64,000 bases of DNA from Sambucus nigra (GCA_949130495.1 OX422216.1:362662605-362726604); one strand, 5' to 3'; counted from the stretch's first letter, positions 24,146 through 34,527 are shown. The notes: generated by a model from the sequence alone, not told the origin. Numbers and translations: made by a program.

Positions 24146-24543
24146 ACCTATGTATTTTCGCATGCATTTTATTATAGTGTGTGAGTATTCTTTCGCCCGT
24201 TCATTTTTATAATGCTTATAAATCCCATTGGGCATATGCTCATATACCCACCTTGCTACGGAAGGTTATGAGTGTCTTCCTATTTGGACAAGGCTATACA
24301 AGTAAGTATATTTTTTTATGTCTACATTAGTATCTTTGTTTACTTGGACTCCAGAGTTCTCCTCATGGGTCGCTCATGTAGTTCATCTTTAAATTGGTAT
24401 CGCATGCTAACAAGTGAAATGTAAATTAAAATAAAACTAGAATAGGAACATTATTTTGATTGTTTAATTGAACTTCACACCTAACGCCAGGTCGGATTGG
24501 GTTTACTCATGGGTAGCCCATAAATTTTGCTCAGGGTGTTATA

Positions 24544-25090
24544 TTTACTCAGGAGATAGTCTTGTAACATTTGGGTAAAGTGATTAGATTTTTTTGTCAT
24601 ATAAGAATTATTTGAAGTCAATGTCGGGATATGTGTTTACCATAAGAGCTGCAGATACGGGTTGGCACAGTATCAAGTAATCGTTTATGGCTAAATCGCC
24701 CATGGAAGATAAATATGTTGTTGCTTCGGAAGTGAGAAAGTATGGCGTTCAGCTCTAGAACTTCCTAAGTGATTTCAAAATGGCTCCGAATATTACAATT
24801 TATTGTGATAATAGCATAACAATTTATAAGTCTAAATAATTAATGAACCATAGATGGTTTGGCACATTCAATGCAAGAATCACCTAATGCGGGAGATCGT
24901 GTGAAGAGGTGACATCATTCTGACCATGATTGCATCTCAAGACAACCTAGTGGATCCTTTTACGAAGAGTTTACCAGCTAAGTCTTTTGGCAAGAAGCTA
25001 GAGTGAATGGGTATTAAATGCATGGGACCATGGGCTTAAAATTAAGTGGGTAATTATTTTGTTTTTATTTTTTAAACCATGTTTATCATA
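24544..25090 (+). pseudogene. pol: Ty1/copia RNase H, piece 3 of the split copia element
   Basis: It begins with TTTAC (target duplication) and YTQE, continuing the copia connection region from 15348. Readable blocks are EDKYVVASEV (usually A.EYVA..EA), YCDNS (24801-24815, a catalytic Asp), and DNLVDPFTKSLPAKSF...LE(stop)MGIK (from 24941), which is the standard end of copia RNase H. Stops are present. The protein would remove the RNA strand during reverse transcription. With pieces 1 and 2 this shows a single copia element opened twice by later insertions. Confidence 0.88.
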
Positions 25091-25588
25091 TTTATTTTTG
25101 AATTAAAGATTGTCAAAGTTCATCTTAAAATATAAAACCTACTTGTGAGAATTACTTAGATTTGTTTTAAATTTATTTTATATGGCAATAAATTGTACTT
25201 AGTAGGAGTTTTGGTGAGTTGTGTTAGGCTTGATAACGAGAGGTAAAAAAATTGGTTTTATTAGAATTATTTGTGAACTTGTCTAATGGTTTAAATGATA
25301 TTGTACTAGTACATTAGGAATGCATTGAATGGGATTAATGGTTAGATTTATGTCTAAGTGATGACTAGATTAAACTTACACAATCTCACAAGTATGCAAA
25401 GGGTGAATATATTTTTAATGTCGATGAGTTTGAGGGTTGAAATGTTCGCATGATTTCTATTTTGTTTATCATGGGTGAGATTAAAATTAATGGTTCAACA
25501 ATCTCTGGAAGTAGGCAAATCTTTATTTAAAGATATCTGAGATCATATTACACAGGAATATACATTCAGGAGATATTAGCAAATGTGA
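25091..25588. other. AT-rich tail of the copia element, no LTR recognised
   Basis: Follows the end of copia RNase H, where 3' untranslated sequence, polypurine tract and 3' LTR should lie. No clear purine tract or TG...CA LTR pair could be matched to the unassigned sequence before 4740. Confidence 0.3.
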
Positions 25589-26048
25589 TACCCCCTTTAT
25601 AAACCTATAAGTTTTGATTTTACTAGTAAACCTAGAAAGTGGGTTTAGCAAAAACAAGATGTTTTTGAAATTAGATGAGCGGAAAATTGAATTTCACCAA
25701 GAGGGTATTGAATACTTAACGCGCGGAATCATGTTGTATGCTATCTAGGTTTATAGAAAAGTCCTCATTATTCTAGTAATTATGAGATAATTCAATTTAA
25801 GTGAAATTTGATTTATTTAATGTAATTAATTACAATTTAGAATAAAAGGAAGTAAATTATGGGGCGTAATTTGGCATTTTCAAAATTCCGTTTAGAAGCC
25901 AATTTAATGACTAGCCTTGGGTCCCTAATATAGTTCATTTACCAAGTACCGAACCCTAAACTTTTTAAAACCCTAATTAGCCCAAGAACACTTAATGTAC
26001 CTATATATATGTGTATAGGGAAGGGGTATAAATTATATTATCACACTT

Positions 26049-26089
<41 letters not shown>
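25589..26089. other. Possible LTR start interrupted by the Tat element
   Basis: TGTGATACCCCC at 25589 resembles the termini of the Tekay/LARD LTRs in this window, and the stretch runs into an (AT)n tract at 26054-26089 where the Tat element begins. The sequence right of the Tat element (40778 on) could be the continuation. No matching second terminus was found. Confidence 0.35.
26054..26089 (+). repeat. (AT)n microsatellite at left edge of the Tat element
   Basis: About 18 AT repeats directly abutting the LTR start TGTAAGAGGG at 26090. Confidence 0.95.
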
Positions 26090-26092
<3 letters not shown>

Positions 26093-27330
26093 AAGAGGGT
26101 ACTTTAGATAAGATGGAGGCGTAACCCCTGTTCGAGTATGGTAATGATAAGCTAATTGGCCAAAGCTTTGGATTAATGATAGGACACACAAACACAAACC
26201 CAATGAAGATAAACTCAGTTTAAACTCACAAATCTCTAGTGTATAACTCATAAGATAGTAAAGAACTTTAGAAGTAACTTAGCTAAAGGGAGAGAGAAGT
26301 AAGCACCCTAGATACACCTTGGCAGGCAGGTAGAAACACACCAAACACCTCAAGCATCTCTGTCAAGTATTAAAAGCTTCGTAATAAATAACAATGGTGA
26401 GTGAGTAAACCCTCTGGTTTGCAATAACTCTCTCTCATGTGTATTCTCTCTCTAGCAATAAATTCTAAACTCTAAAAAAGATCCTCTTTCTTTTGGAGGT
26501 GGTTGGGGCTCTTAAATAGCCCTTACACCACCCCCGATGCAACTCAGTCATCAATGCCTGTGAAAGACATACCTCATACTTTATGTCTCCAACATCAAAT
26601 ATCTGATCCACTAGCTGCCTCCACGTCATAGACATTAAATGCCAAGATATGCCTTTTGCCTAACCATTGTGTGTCAGGGGCTGTTGCCGCAGAGGTTGCT
26701 TAACAAATGTCTGACGGCCCCAAATACCACGGTGGTTTACTCGAGTGAAGATTTGATATTGTCTAACTGGCTAGTGACATCACCTACAGTAGATGGGACA
26801 TAAAGTAGAGGCCTCTTTGGTTCACAGCTAAACTCCCGATGGAACTCGAAGCTACTCCGCTCGAGGTTCCATGGTGAGGGTTCCTCGGTGTTTTACTAGG
26901 TGAATCTAAGATGGTCAGGACAATCCCTTACGGTGCCCCAATTCTCAATCCTCCAAACCAAGTCCCTCTAAAGTTCTCACGGAGAGGTCGTTCGAGAGAG
27001 CATGAAAGCTCTCCCAGGCCCTGCCAAGCCTGGTCTCTCGCGAGTACCGTTCGACCTCACACAAATTCATTATTTCTCGTTGCATCATTACAATCGTTAT
27101 AGCTCCTAGCCAATATAAACAATTATACAATCATGACTAAATAACCCAGAAAGCTAAAGTATGAGTTGCCACGCTAAGCTGCCATGCCAAGCTGCCTCGC
27201 CTGAGTTTCCACGCTTGAGTTGCCACGCTAAGCTGCCTCGCTTGAGTTGCCACACTTTCTTAATCCCAAACACTGTTGCTAATTGGTGAATTATCCCTAA
27301 TTTCAGGACTACCCTCAAGCCCCCTCTACA
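26090..27330 (-). repeat. 3' LTR of the Tat element (1241 bp)
   Basis: On the plus strand it runs from TGTAAGAGGG to CCCTCTACA. It matches 39551-40777. Near its right end are short degenerate repeats of GAGTTGCCACGCTAAGCTGC (27160-27255), with one unit more than the other LTR. Confidence 0.93.
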
Positions 27331-27341
27331 TTTTCCCCTTC
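27331..27341 (-). promoter_or_regulatory. Polypurine tract of the Tat element
   Basis: On the minus strand GAAGGGGAAAA immediately precedes the 3' LTR terminus TGTAGAGGGGG. It confirms minus-strand orientation. Confidence 0.85.
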
Positions 27342-28342
27342 GTGGAGGGATTTGTTGTGGGAATGAGAAATGTCTGCACAAAAACTTCTCAATCCGATGA
27401 ACCTCTTTTTTTGTGAGAAAAAAAATTCTCGCCTGTTTTCCTTCATTTACTGCCGAAGTGCTAGAGCGTTTAGGAAAAAGTGAAAAATCTCCCCGATGTA
27501 CCTGACTCGAAGCGCTGAAGTTCGTTGAAGCTTGGGTTGAGGGACATCGCCAGTTTTTTCTTATGCGGAGCTTCACCCGTTGTAGCTTCACGATCTGAAA
27601 TTATCCCGGAAGCCCTGCCAATATGCTCAAACGCTCGTGTTAGCTCTGAGGGAGTAAAATTCTCCCATCTCAAGTCGTTCTGGAGGATAGCTGTGGGCCA
27701 TGGGTTTTCGTTGGGACTGCCTTGATGTCTGTGACTTTGCAAAATTCTCTCTTGTAACATTTCATCATGTTCGAAACAGCAGAAATTCTCCCCGATATAG
27801 TCGAGTTACCACCTTAACAGCGTTTAAACTTGTGCCGAGGGGACATCGTAGCTTTTTGGAACTGTTGTGACATCTTCTTCATTAGGAGTTTATTGGATAT
27901 GCTTGACAAAAACTTCTAGCGCCAAAACTCAAACTTGCTTAAGAAGGCAATGCTTTTTGTTCCCTATGCGTCACTTCATTAATGATGTGGCACAGTTTTT
28001 TCAACTGTCAAAATTCCTCCCAAAGTGCCATGTGTTCATTTGAAATGATTGTAGGCGGCCGCGCACGTGCGATGGTGGGAAACTTTAAAAGCCAAACCCA
28101 GAAATTTCAAACGGCTATATCCAAACACTTAAACCCTTCTTTTCTCTTACTTTGCCTTCGTCTTCTTCAAGCTTCCATTTTCTTTAGAGAGAGAAAGTCT
28201 GTGAGAACTCCATTGTTGCTGAGCCCTTACCTACCTTCCTACCCTCTGATCTTTTAGACCACCACCTGTGCTTGTGCTCCTCCATTCTCGTTCTCAAACC
28301 TCTCTTGCTCGAAGCTTTTCTGTTACTTTATCAATATCTACC
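27342..28342 (+). other. Region upstream of the antisense gene; likely promoter and leader
   Basis: About 1 kb between the Tat polypurine tract and the start codon of the antisense gene. Apparent open frames on both strands here do not resemble known proteins. A TTTAAAAG stretch near 28083 could act as a TATA-like element, and 28140-28340 is pyrimidine-rich as in plant leaders. Promoter function is inferred only. Confidence 0.35.
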
Positions 28343-30583
28343 ATGGCGTCCTCAAGCAACCCCACTGTATCTGCCACCAGTGCTCTGCTTGTTACCTCTA
28401 CCACTGCCGCCACCCTGGATGCTGCTCGCCAGGAACAACTGAGGTTTTACCATCGATCGCCTATTTTTGGACAAGGTGATTATTTTGCTGGTGCCTGTAA
28501 GACCGTCCATTTTTCTTCTAAGTTTGACCCTCTATTGTTGGGTGTTGAAGACGAAGATTCTACTAAGGGGGGGTTTCTTCCTCCCGAGGGGACTCTCAGA
28601 TTTCATTTGGAGCGTGCGGACTTACCGTGGTCCCATAATGATTTTGAAGCACCCGAGGGTTCTCCTGCTCAGTTTGCTGCGTGGAACTCCCACATGCAGA
28701 GCTCTTATGATGAAACTCTCACCAAGATTGGGTTGCAACGGGCTAAGTGGTTTGGTGAGTTCACTCTCTCCAACAATAATGCTGCCCTTCCTATTCTAGT
28801 GTCTCACTGGAACGTTACTACTCATACATTCATCTCTTCATGGGGCGAGTTCATCATAACATTGGAAGACGTATGTGAGCTCTTGGTCCTTGAAGCAATA
28901 GGCCACAATCCTTATACTAATGAGGCTCTAGATGCCCAGGAGACTGCTGATCGTTTGGAGCTGGACCGAATATGCCGAAGCTGCGCCGGTTCATCAAACA
29001 AGACCACTTTCTCCCCACTTATCAATTATTTCTTAAAGGATTCTGCTAAAGGTAGTTCTTCTGGAGGTGCCCCCGATCTAGGTACATCGCTGGAACTTCC
29101 CGCCTATATCCTTGTCATTCTTTCCCATTTCCTTCTATCGGGGAAAGCCAACGATCATCCCCGAAGGAACCTTATCAATATATCCCTTCGTTTGGCCCGG
29201 GGTAACAAGCTTTCTCTGGATGCAATCGCCTTGGGATATCTCTATACATGACTCGATAGGAATCTCTTCAACATGAAACGATCTCTTGGTCGTTAAAACT
29301 TGGCAAATTTTGCCAACTGTGTCCTTCTGACGAGCTTCCTTTATGTTCGTTTTCCTGTCGTAGCAGCCAAGATCAAACACCCTCCTTCTGGGGAAACAAT
29401 TTTTCCCCCACGCTCCTATCTTTATCATAGGAGACTGAGTCGACAGGAGTTCATCTCTGTGATTGACCGTTTTGAGAACTTCGTGATAAGGCCCTACAAA
29501 GAGGACATCTTCGTTCATAACTGTGACTTTTTCAGCATGAAGCCAGGCTAGTGTAGATAAGCGTAGATATTGAAGATCCCTCGCTGGCTGTGGGACTTCT
29601 GTTTTCACCTGGGTATCTGCCATCTTACACCGAATGGGGATATACTAGTGAGCATTACAATCCCAACTGATCCAGCCTCCAATTTGGTTTTGATTAGGGG
29701 GATCCTCGCCCAGTTTTTCAATCATCAAACCCTAAGGTTTCCTTTAGCGAGGCATGCTCCCTGTTTTCTTCTACTGCTGCGTGGGGAATAAGTTCTGCAA
29801 TGGCTAGGCGAGTCACTATTATCAGTAATAAAAGGCAAGGGGATGTGACCCCTCTGTTTGCTATACGGTACTGGCCGAAACAATTGGTTGATATTGCAGA
29901 GTTCATCGAGGGAGATCCAGTGCATCCTCTAGTTCTTTCCTTTTCTGCGTTGGAGCTGGGGTTAAAGGGAAACTCCGTTCTTGGGATTGAGTTCCCTCTG
30001 AGTAAAACCCCCAAGGTACGTCCCACCGAGCTTCCTCCCCTTTGTTCCATGATCCCTTCTGCCATGCCCAAACCCAAAACCGTTTCAACCCCTAAAGAAA
30101 CTACCCATTCAACCGAAGATGCTACTGGTGAAGGGCCTTCTCAACCTCCTGCCAAGAAAGAAAAAAGGGCCAAAAGCGGGGTGTCATCAACATCAAGACC
30201 AAAATCTAAGTCCCAGACTCCCGTGGCAGCTTTCCCCATAGCCTCCGTTACTCTTCCCCCGTCTGCAGAAGTGGCCGAGAGGCTTAGGAGGGAAGCTCAG
30301 GCTGAGGTTAATCGAATAAATGCTGAATTTCAATGGTGCGCTGTCGTCGTCCCTCCTTCGGTTGATTTTCCCACGATATTGGTTGATCCCACGAAGCCAA
30401 CGATAAGGAGGAAAAAATTTCAAGGGTTCTTCAAGTGCAGCGGGGACAAGGAAGAAGACTCTGGGTACCAAGTCTCAGAGTTAACAAACTCTCGAGGTGC
30501 ATCTCTCTCCTGCCCCCTTTGTTGCTGCCTCTCCTCCTTCCTCGCCCGTGGTTATATCTTCTCGTTCTCCTTCCGAATCTGAG
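28343..30583 (+). other. Antisense PMD gene, large first exon
   Basis: A long exon carrying the mobile-domain region, then a basic KKEKRAKSG-type segment (about 30150) that could serve as a nuclear localisation signal, and a Ser/Pro-rich end reading SPSESE. The proposed donor is GAG|GTATG at 30583/30584. The exon contains several stops and frame changes, so its exact ancestral sequence is uncertain. An alternative is that some breaks are unrecognised introns. Confidence 0.65.
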
Positions 30584-30701
30584 GTATGTATTCTTGTTTT
30601 ATTCTCATTTCCTTTTTGCCTAAGGCAAGCCTCATTTGCTTATTATTTTTTTTTATAACCATGGTGCAAGGGTTTGAAGGAGAAAGGCCCCATCCCCCTA
30701 G

Positions 30702-30962
30702 TCCTTCCGTGAGCCCTTTTATGGGGGACGTTTCGGTACTTCTCGAACCTATGTGACTCCTCCCCGTTCCCCCATGACGGGGCTTAATTTTTCTCGTCGT
30801 TCGGCATCACAACGTACGAGGGATGTTGCTATGGGGGATGATGCTATTGAATCTGTGGGCATCTCTTCGCAACTAGAGACAACTCTTCCCATCCCTTCTG
30901 ATGTATCTCCTCCACTCGAGCTCCTTCTTCCCATCGTTCTTGCTGAAGAAAGTGACCCCGAG
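30702..30962 (+). other. Antisense PMD gene, exon 2 (87 codons, phase 0)
   Basis: Proposed acceptor CCCTAG before 30702 and donor GAG|GTAAG after 30962. The exon is open throughout and reads SFREPFYGG...TPPRSPMTGLNF...EESDPE. Its length is a multiple of three and it ends in Glu, like exons 3 and 4. It is low in complexity, with acidic and Pro-rich text; no domain was recognised. Confidence 0.65.
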
Positions 30963-31059
30963 GTAAGATTTCCTCTATAATTTATTTGGTCTGACGTCCT
31001 TTCACTCTCACCCCATTATTTATTTATCGTGCTAAACCTTGAGATTTTGGGTGCCCTAG

Positions 31060-31152
31060 GTTGAAGTGTCCTCATTGTTAGCTAACATTATTCTTCCCAC
31101 GGTGCTAACGAGACCTTTAACCACAATTTTCCTTTTCAGTTCCATAACTGAG
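31060..31152 (+). other. Antisense PMD gene, exon 3 (31 codons, phase 0)
   Basis: Acceptor GCCCTAG before 31060 and donor GAG|GTAAG after 31152. The open reading frame runs VEVSSLLANI... to SSITE. It is exactly 31 codons and phase 0 at both ends. Confidence 0.65.
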
Positions 31153-31228
31153 GTAAGTAACATTTAGAGGTATTTCTCCCTTTTTCTGTACTTATTCCTC
31201 CTTTTTAACACTAAGCTTCATGTCGCAG

Positions 31229-31543
31229 CTTTCTCCCCATCTTGCTCCACCTTCTCTTGATTGTCTGCATGCGTATAGGGCCAAGGTTGGTGCTTCTGCC
31301 CCTCATGGTGGTTTTTCTACACCCGCCCATATTGGGGCCTCATTTTGGATTTCATCGCCTTCTCCCAGTGAATCACATGTGCTGGCTTTGGTACCCTATG
31401 TTATTGGGGGATCTTTTCCCACCGTTGAGGCTTCTGTAACCAGGGCTCCCGTTGGGGCTTCTGATGTAATAAGCCCACCTCCAACGGTTTCGGCCCCCAC
31501 GGCCGCCATAATGATTCCCGTTCTAGCTCCTACCATGATTGAG
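31229..31543 (+). other. Antisense PMD gene, exon 4 (105 codons, phase 0)
   Basis: Acceptor TGTCGCAG before 31229 and donor GAG|GTATT after 31543. Open throughout, rich in Ala, Pro, Ser and Val, ending in MIE. The length is again a multiple of three. Confidence 0.65.
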
Positions 31544-31584
31544 GTATTTTGCTAATTCTCTGCATTTTTTAAAGAATTTTTGCC

Positions 31585-31978
31585 AACTCCACCTATATGG
31601 TGACTTAACAACGAAATGCTTGCTAAGGTTTTTTCATAAACTCCACCTTATAACGGTGACTTAACAACGAAAACGCTTGTTAAGATTTTCTATAAACTCC
31701 ACCTTATAACGGTGACTTAACTATGAAAACACTTGTTAAGATTTTCTATAAACTCCACCTTATAATGGTGACTTAACAATGAAAACACTTGTTTAAGATT
31801 TTTCATAAACTCCACCTTATAACGGTGACTTAACAACAAAAATGCTTGTTAAGATTTTTCATAAACTCCACCTTATAACGGTGACTTAACAACGAAAACT
31901 CTTGTTAAGATTTTTCATAATCAACTCCACCTTATAACAGTGACTTAACAATGGAAACACTTGTTAAGATTTTTCTTC
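31585..31978 (+). repeat. Seven-copy tandem repeat, about 56 bp per unit, in the last intron
   Basis: Units start (AACTCCACCT) at 31585, 31639, 31694, 31751, 31808, 31864 and 31923, giving periods of 54-59 bp. Each has a CGGTGACTTAACAACGAAA-like centre and CTTGTTAAGATTTTT-like end. The copies are very similar, so the array is recent or homogenised. Tandem repeats in this part of Tat/Ogre elements are known as seeds of satellites. Confidence 0.92.
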
Positions 31979-32016
31979 TAACACCCTCTGCCACTTCTCA
32001 AGTTGCACGGGAGAAT

Positions 32017-32757
32017 TCTCCACCCGTTCTTTCGCCTGTTGGCCCACCCCATCGGTAACCTGCCATCTCGGAAGATTCTGGCCATGACGACCAAGGTTCC
32101 ACGACCGGTGCTGTAGTAGAGAGTGAATCTGGGTGCGAGCTTCCTCTGCCCGACTTGAATCCTCATGCTTTCTGCCTGAAGGTGCTTCAATATTCTCCCC
32201 AAATGCCTACCAACCACCGTTTAGTGATTGAGCAACTTGTGAACCATCATCCTGAAACCTTCACAGTGGATTGCCCTCATTCCAACATCTTTGTTATGAA
32301 TTACAGTCTCTAAGGCATGGCTACTGTTGTTACTGAAATTTCCACTACTCCCACCGCGAACGTTACCAAACCCCTCCTTAATCCATTTTTGGGCCATCTG
32401 AGGGAGCTGGGTCATAATGGCTTTCGGTTTGACTGTCTTATAACGCACTTGAAGACTTTGAAGAGCCAGCTACTGGTCAGCCAGAGGGAACTGCTGCGAA
32501 AACATCAGGAGGACCAACGGGCTGAGGAAGCTAGGTTGGCCGAATTATCACCTCTACTAGAAGCCGTGGATAAGGAGTTAGAGGATGCCGAAGAATATTT
32601 GCATCTGGTCAAGCTGAAAAGAGAAAAACTCCTCATTGAATGTACACAAGTGCAAACGTGGTTGGAGGTTCCCATCAACGCCCAACAGTCTTGCACCATA
32701 GCTTCTTCGGGCCTTCCTGGAGATTTTTCTCTTCTTCAGATCTATGGTTCCTCTTAG
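32017..32757 (+). other. Antisense PMD gene, last exon with coiled coil
   Basis: The start is uncertain (acceptor somewhere in 31969-32012). The frame has stops at 32056 and 32311, then is open from ATG 32317 to TAG 32755-32757. Residues about 40-110 of that open part form a strongly charged helical region (LLRKHQEDQRAEEARLAELS, then KELEDAEEYLHLVKLKREKL) typical of a coiled coil, which suggests oligomerisation. It ends shortly before an AATAAA at 32760 and AATGAATGAAAAA near 32850. Confidence 0.7.
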
Positions 32758-32987
32758 GCTAATAAACTTTTGTATATATCTTCCTTTTTCTTCTTTCTAT
32801 GTAATTCTTGGGCAGTAACTCCCAAATTTGTAATGCTCCATCATTTATGAATGAATGAAAAATGTATGTTTTCCAATTCATCTATGTGTTACGACTGCTT
32901 TTGTATGTTATAAATTCCTACATTTCTACAACTCTTTCATTCTGTTCAAGTAATAACTAAAACTTGTATATTCATAACAACAGATAT

Positions 32988-34527
32988 TTACAACAATGAT
33001 TCAAACTGAATTGTCTTCACATGATAAACCTCCAGCCATTTATTGTTAATCTTGAATGGCTTATCTTCCTCCATCCTAGAAATTAAGCAATAACCTGAGT
33101 CATGAGCTTCTTTTACAAAAAAAGGTCCCTCCCAATTGGCTGCAAACTTTGGTAGAGGAAGCCCCCTGGTGTGTTTTATGGCTTCTTTTAAAATGAGGTC
33201 TCCTTCCACGAACTTCCTGGGTCTTATCAAGTTATCATATGCCCTGGAGAGATGTTCCGTATACATTTGAAAGTGTTGCATCACATTATCTCTGTGTTCA
33301 TCTAGCACATCCAACTGTACGTGTCTATTCTGAGGGAGCATGCTTCTTCGCAAGGCATATCGAGCAGAGGGAACTTCTAACTCCACTGGAAGGATTGCCT
33401 CCGCCCCATAAATAAGTGAGAACGGAGTGTACCCTGTGGGTTTCATCTTGGTTGTTCGATCGGCCCATAAAACAGCTGGTATCTTGTCATCCCACGATCC
33501 TGGGAAGTCCTCCATCACCTTAGCCAGAATATTAACCAACGTTTTGTTAGTCACTTCGGATTGACCGTTTCCCTTTGGGTATGCCACCGTTGAAGTATGG
33601 TGAATAATAGAGTACTTGTCTGTGAGCATTGTTACTTCTGAATTGATGAAGGGCGTCCCGTTATCTGAGGTAATAACCTTTGGGATCCCAAAATGGCAAA
33701 TGATGTATTATGTGATGAAGTTGCTCACCACCCCAGCCATTGACCTTCTGAGTGGTATCGCTTTGGCCCACTTTTAAAGCACTCTGTGGCTACTAGTATC
33801 CATATCTTCCCCCTCAACGAAGGATGTATTGCTCCCACCGGGTCAAACGCCCAAGTATGAAAAGGGTAAGGCGTTGCTAGAGAGTGTAAGTCTACCGATG
33901 GGGCATGGATCATATTTTCATGAAGTTGGCAATCTTTGCATTTTTGAACGAACTCAGCAGAATCTTTTTCCATCGTTGGCCAATAATACCCCAATGTCAT
34001 TAGTTGATCGTATAACTTGGCCCCTTCTATGTGAGCTGGATCATGCGCATGTTTGAGGACCTCAGCTACTTCTTCCTTTGTGATTCAACTCAATGGCCTG
34101 TTAAAGTATCCCCTTCGATAGAGCTGCCCCTCCTGGATATAAAACCTTGGGGCCCTTCGCTTTAGTCCCATCGCATCAATTTCCTTATTAGGACAACTCC
34201 ATCTTGAATGAAGTCGATATAGGGCTGCCTCCAGTCCGTTTGAGCTTCAACGAAATGAAATTCAACCGCTTTGAAAAATAGCTAACACTTATCGCACCTC
34301 CGTTGTTGCTCTGTCGCGTCCTGCTTCATTCTAGGCCAGAAATATCCCTCTCTTTGAATTCTTCTATAAAGAGGTACCTCAGTTGTTTCGTAGTGCTCCT
34401 CATGTGTTTTCTTCAACCTTTGCTCTGCTTCTTCTAGGCCAATACATCTTGACAACCATCCCCCTACATTTCTGAAGTAAAGATTTCCCTGGTTTATAAA
34501 ATATTGGGCCAACTCTCTTAGCCCCAT
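32988..34527 (-). pseudogene. pol: Tat integrase
   Basis: Read downwards from 34527. A first zinc-binding-like block (YRRIQREGYFWPRMKQDA...RRCDKC) is followed by a linker and a second, canonical one (LGYYWPTMEKDSAEFVQKCKDC). Then comes the catalytic core: HTWAFDPVG (first Asp, normally D.IGP), ITSDNGTPFINS (second Asp), YPKGNGQSEVTNKTL (Glu), so D, D and E are all visible. The C-terminus has YGAEAILPVELEVPS and a GPF-like NWEGPFFV block ending at 32988. Breaks lie near 34280, 34060 and 33720. No chromodomain is present. The domain order is characteristic of Tat/Athila-class elements. Confidence 0.92.

Larger units (their letters stand above)
15349..24543 (+). mobile_element. Large non-coding LTR element (LARD-like), copy 1
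   Basis: Plus-strand element with 5' LTR 15349-17621, primer site 17624-17635, a 3.3 kb internal region without recognisable gag or pol, a pre-PPT box and polypurine tract, and 3' LTR 20935-24543. Flanks are TATAC and TTTAC, a 5 bp target duplication with one change, and copia coding continues cleanly across it. Long LTRs with a non-coding interior fit the class of large retrotransposon derivatives, which rely on proteins from other elements. Its signals resemble Tekay/Del ones. Confidence 0.88.
20935..24543 (+). repeat. 3' LTR of LARD-like copy 1 (3609 bp)
   Basis: Starts TGTAATTCCCCGAG and ends GTGTTATA, a mutated TTACA. It includes a hairpin tandem array at 22385-22750, an AT-rich segment plus a more GC-rich block near 23280-23520 that are missing from the 5' LTR, and a compound microsatellite at 24051-24145. 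Confidence 0.9.
28343..32757 (+). pseudogene. Antisense plant-mobile-domain (PMD) gene inside the Tat element, decayed
   Basis: It lies on the strand opposite to gag-pol. The ATG at 28343 has a good plant context (TACCATGG); an in-frame upstream ATG at 28268 is less likely. Residues ~110-300 resemble the plant mobile domain: WNVTTHTFISSWGEFIITLE, DVCELL, AYILVILSHFLL, then after stops LDRNLFNMKRSLGR, FLYVRF, and in a shifted frame YNPN...QFGFD. PMD proteins (MAIN/MAIL family) act in nuclear gene and transposon silencing in Arabidopsis, and related copies occur in transposons. Downstream are Pro/Ser-rich exons and a coiled-coil C-terminus. Stops at 29249, 29293 and 29549 and frameshifts near 29570-29800 and 30480 disable this copy. 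AATAAA at 32760 may be its poly(A) signal. Confidence 0.82.

Noticed and set aside
24024..24235. ORFs reading YIYIYI and RERERE
   Set aside because: Translation of the compound microsatellite.
27154..27760. Overlapping ORFs beside the Tat 3' LTR (minus strand, 145 and 96 codons)
   Set aside because: They run through LTR repeats and the polypurine tract, so they cannot be a conserved protein of the element.
29135..30471. Minus-strand ORFs (up to 162 codons) opposite the PMD gene
   Set aside because: The plus strand has the mobile-domain motifs and splice sites; the minus frames show no family motif and no continuity with integrase.
31585..31978. CRISPR-like spacing of repeats
   Set aside because: Head-to-tail tandem repeat without unique spacers, inside a eukaryotic retrotransposon.
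28343..32757. The PMD gene as an ordinary host gene
   Set aside because: It lies precisely between the integrase end and the polypurine tract of a single Tat element with paired LTRs, so it belongs to that element. A host origin in the distant past remains possible.
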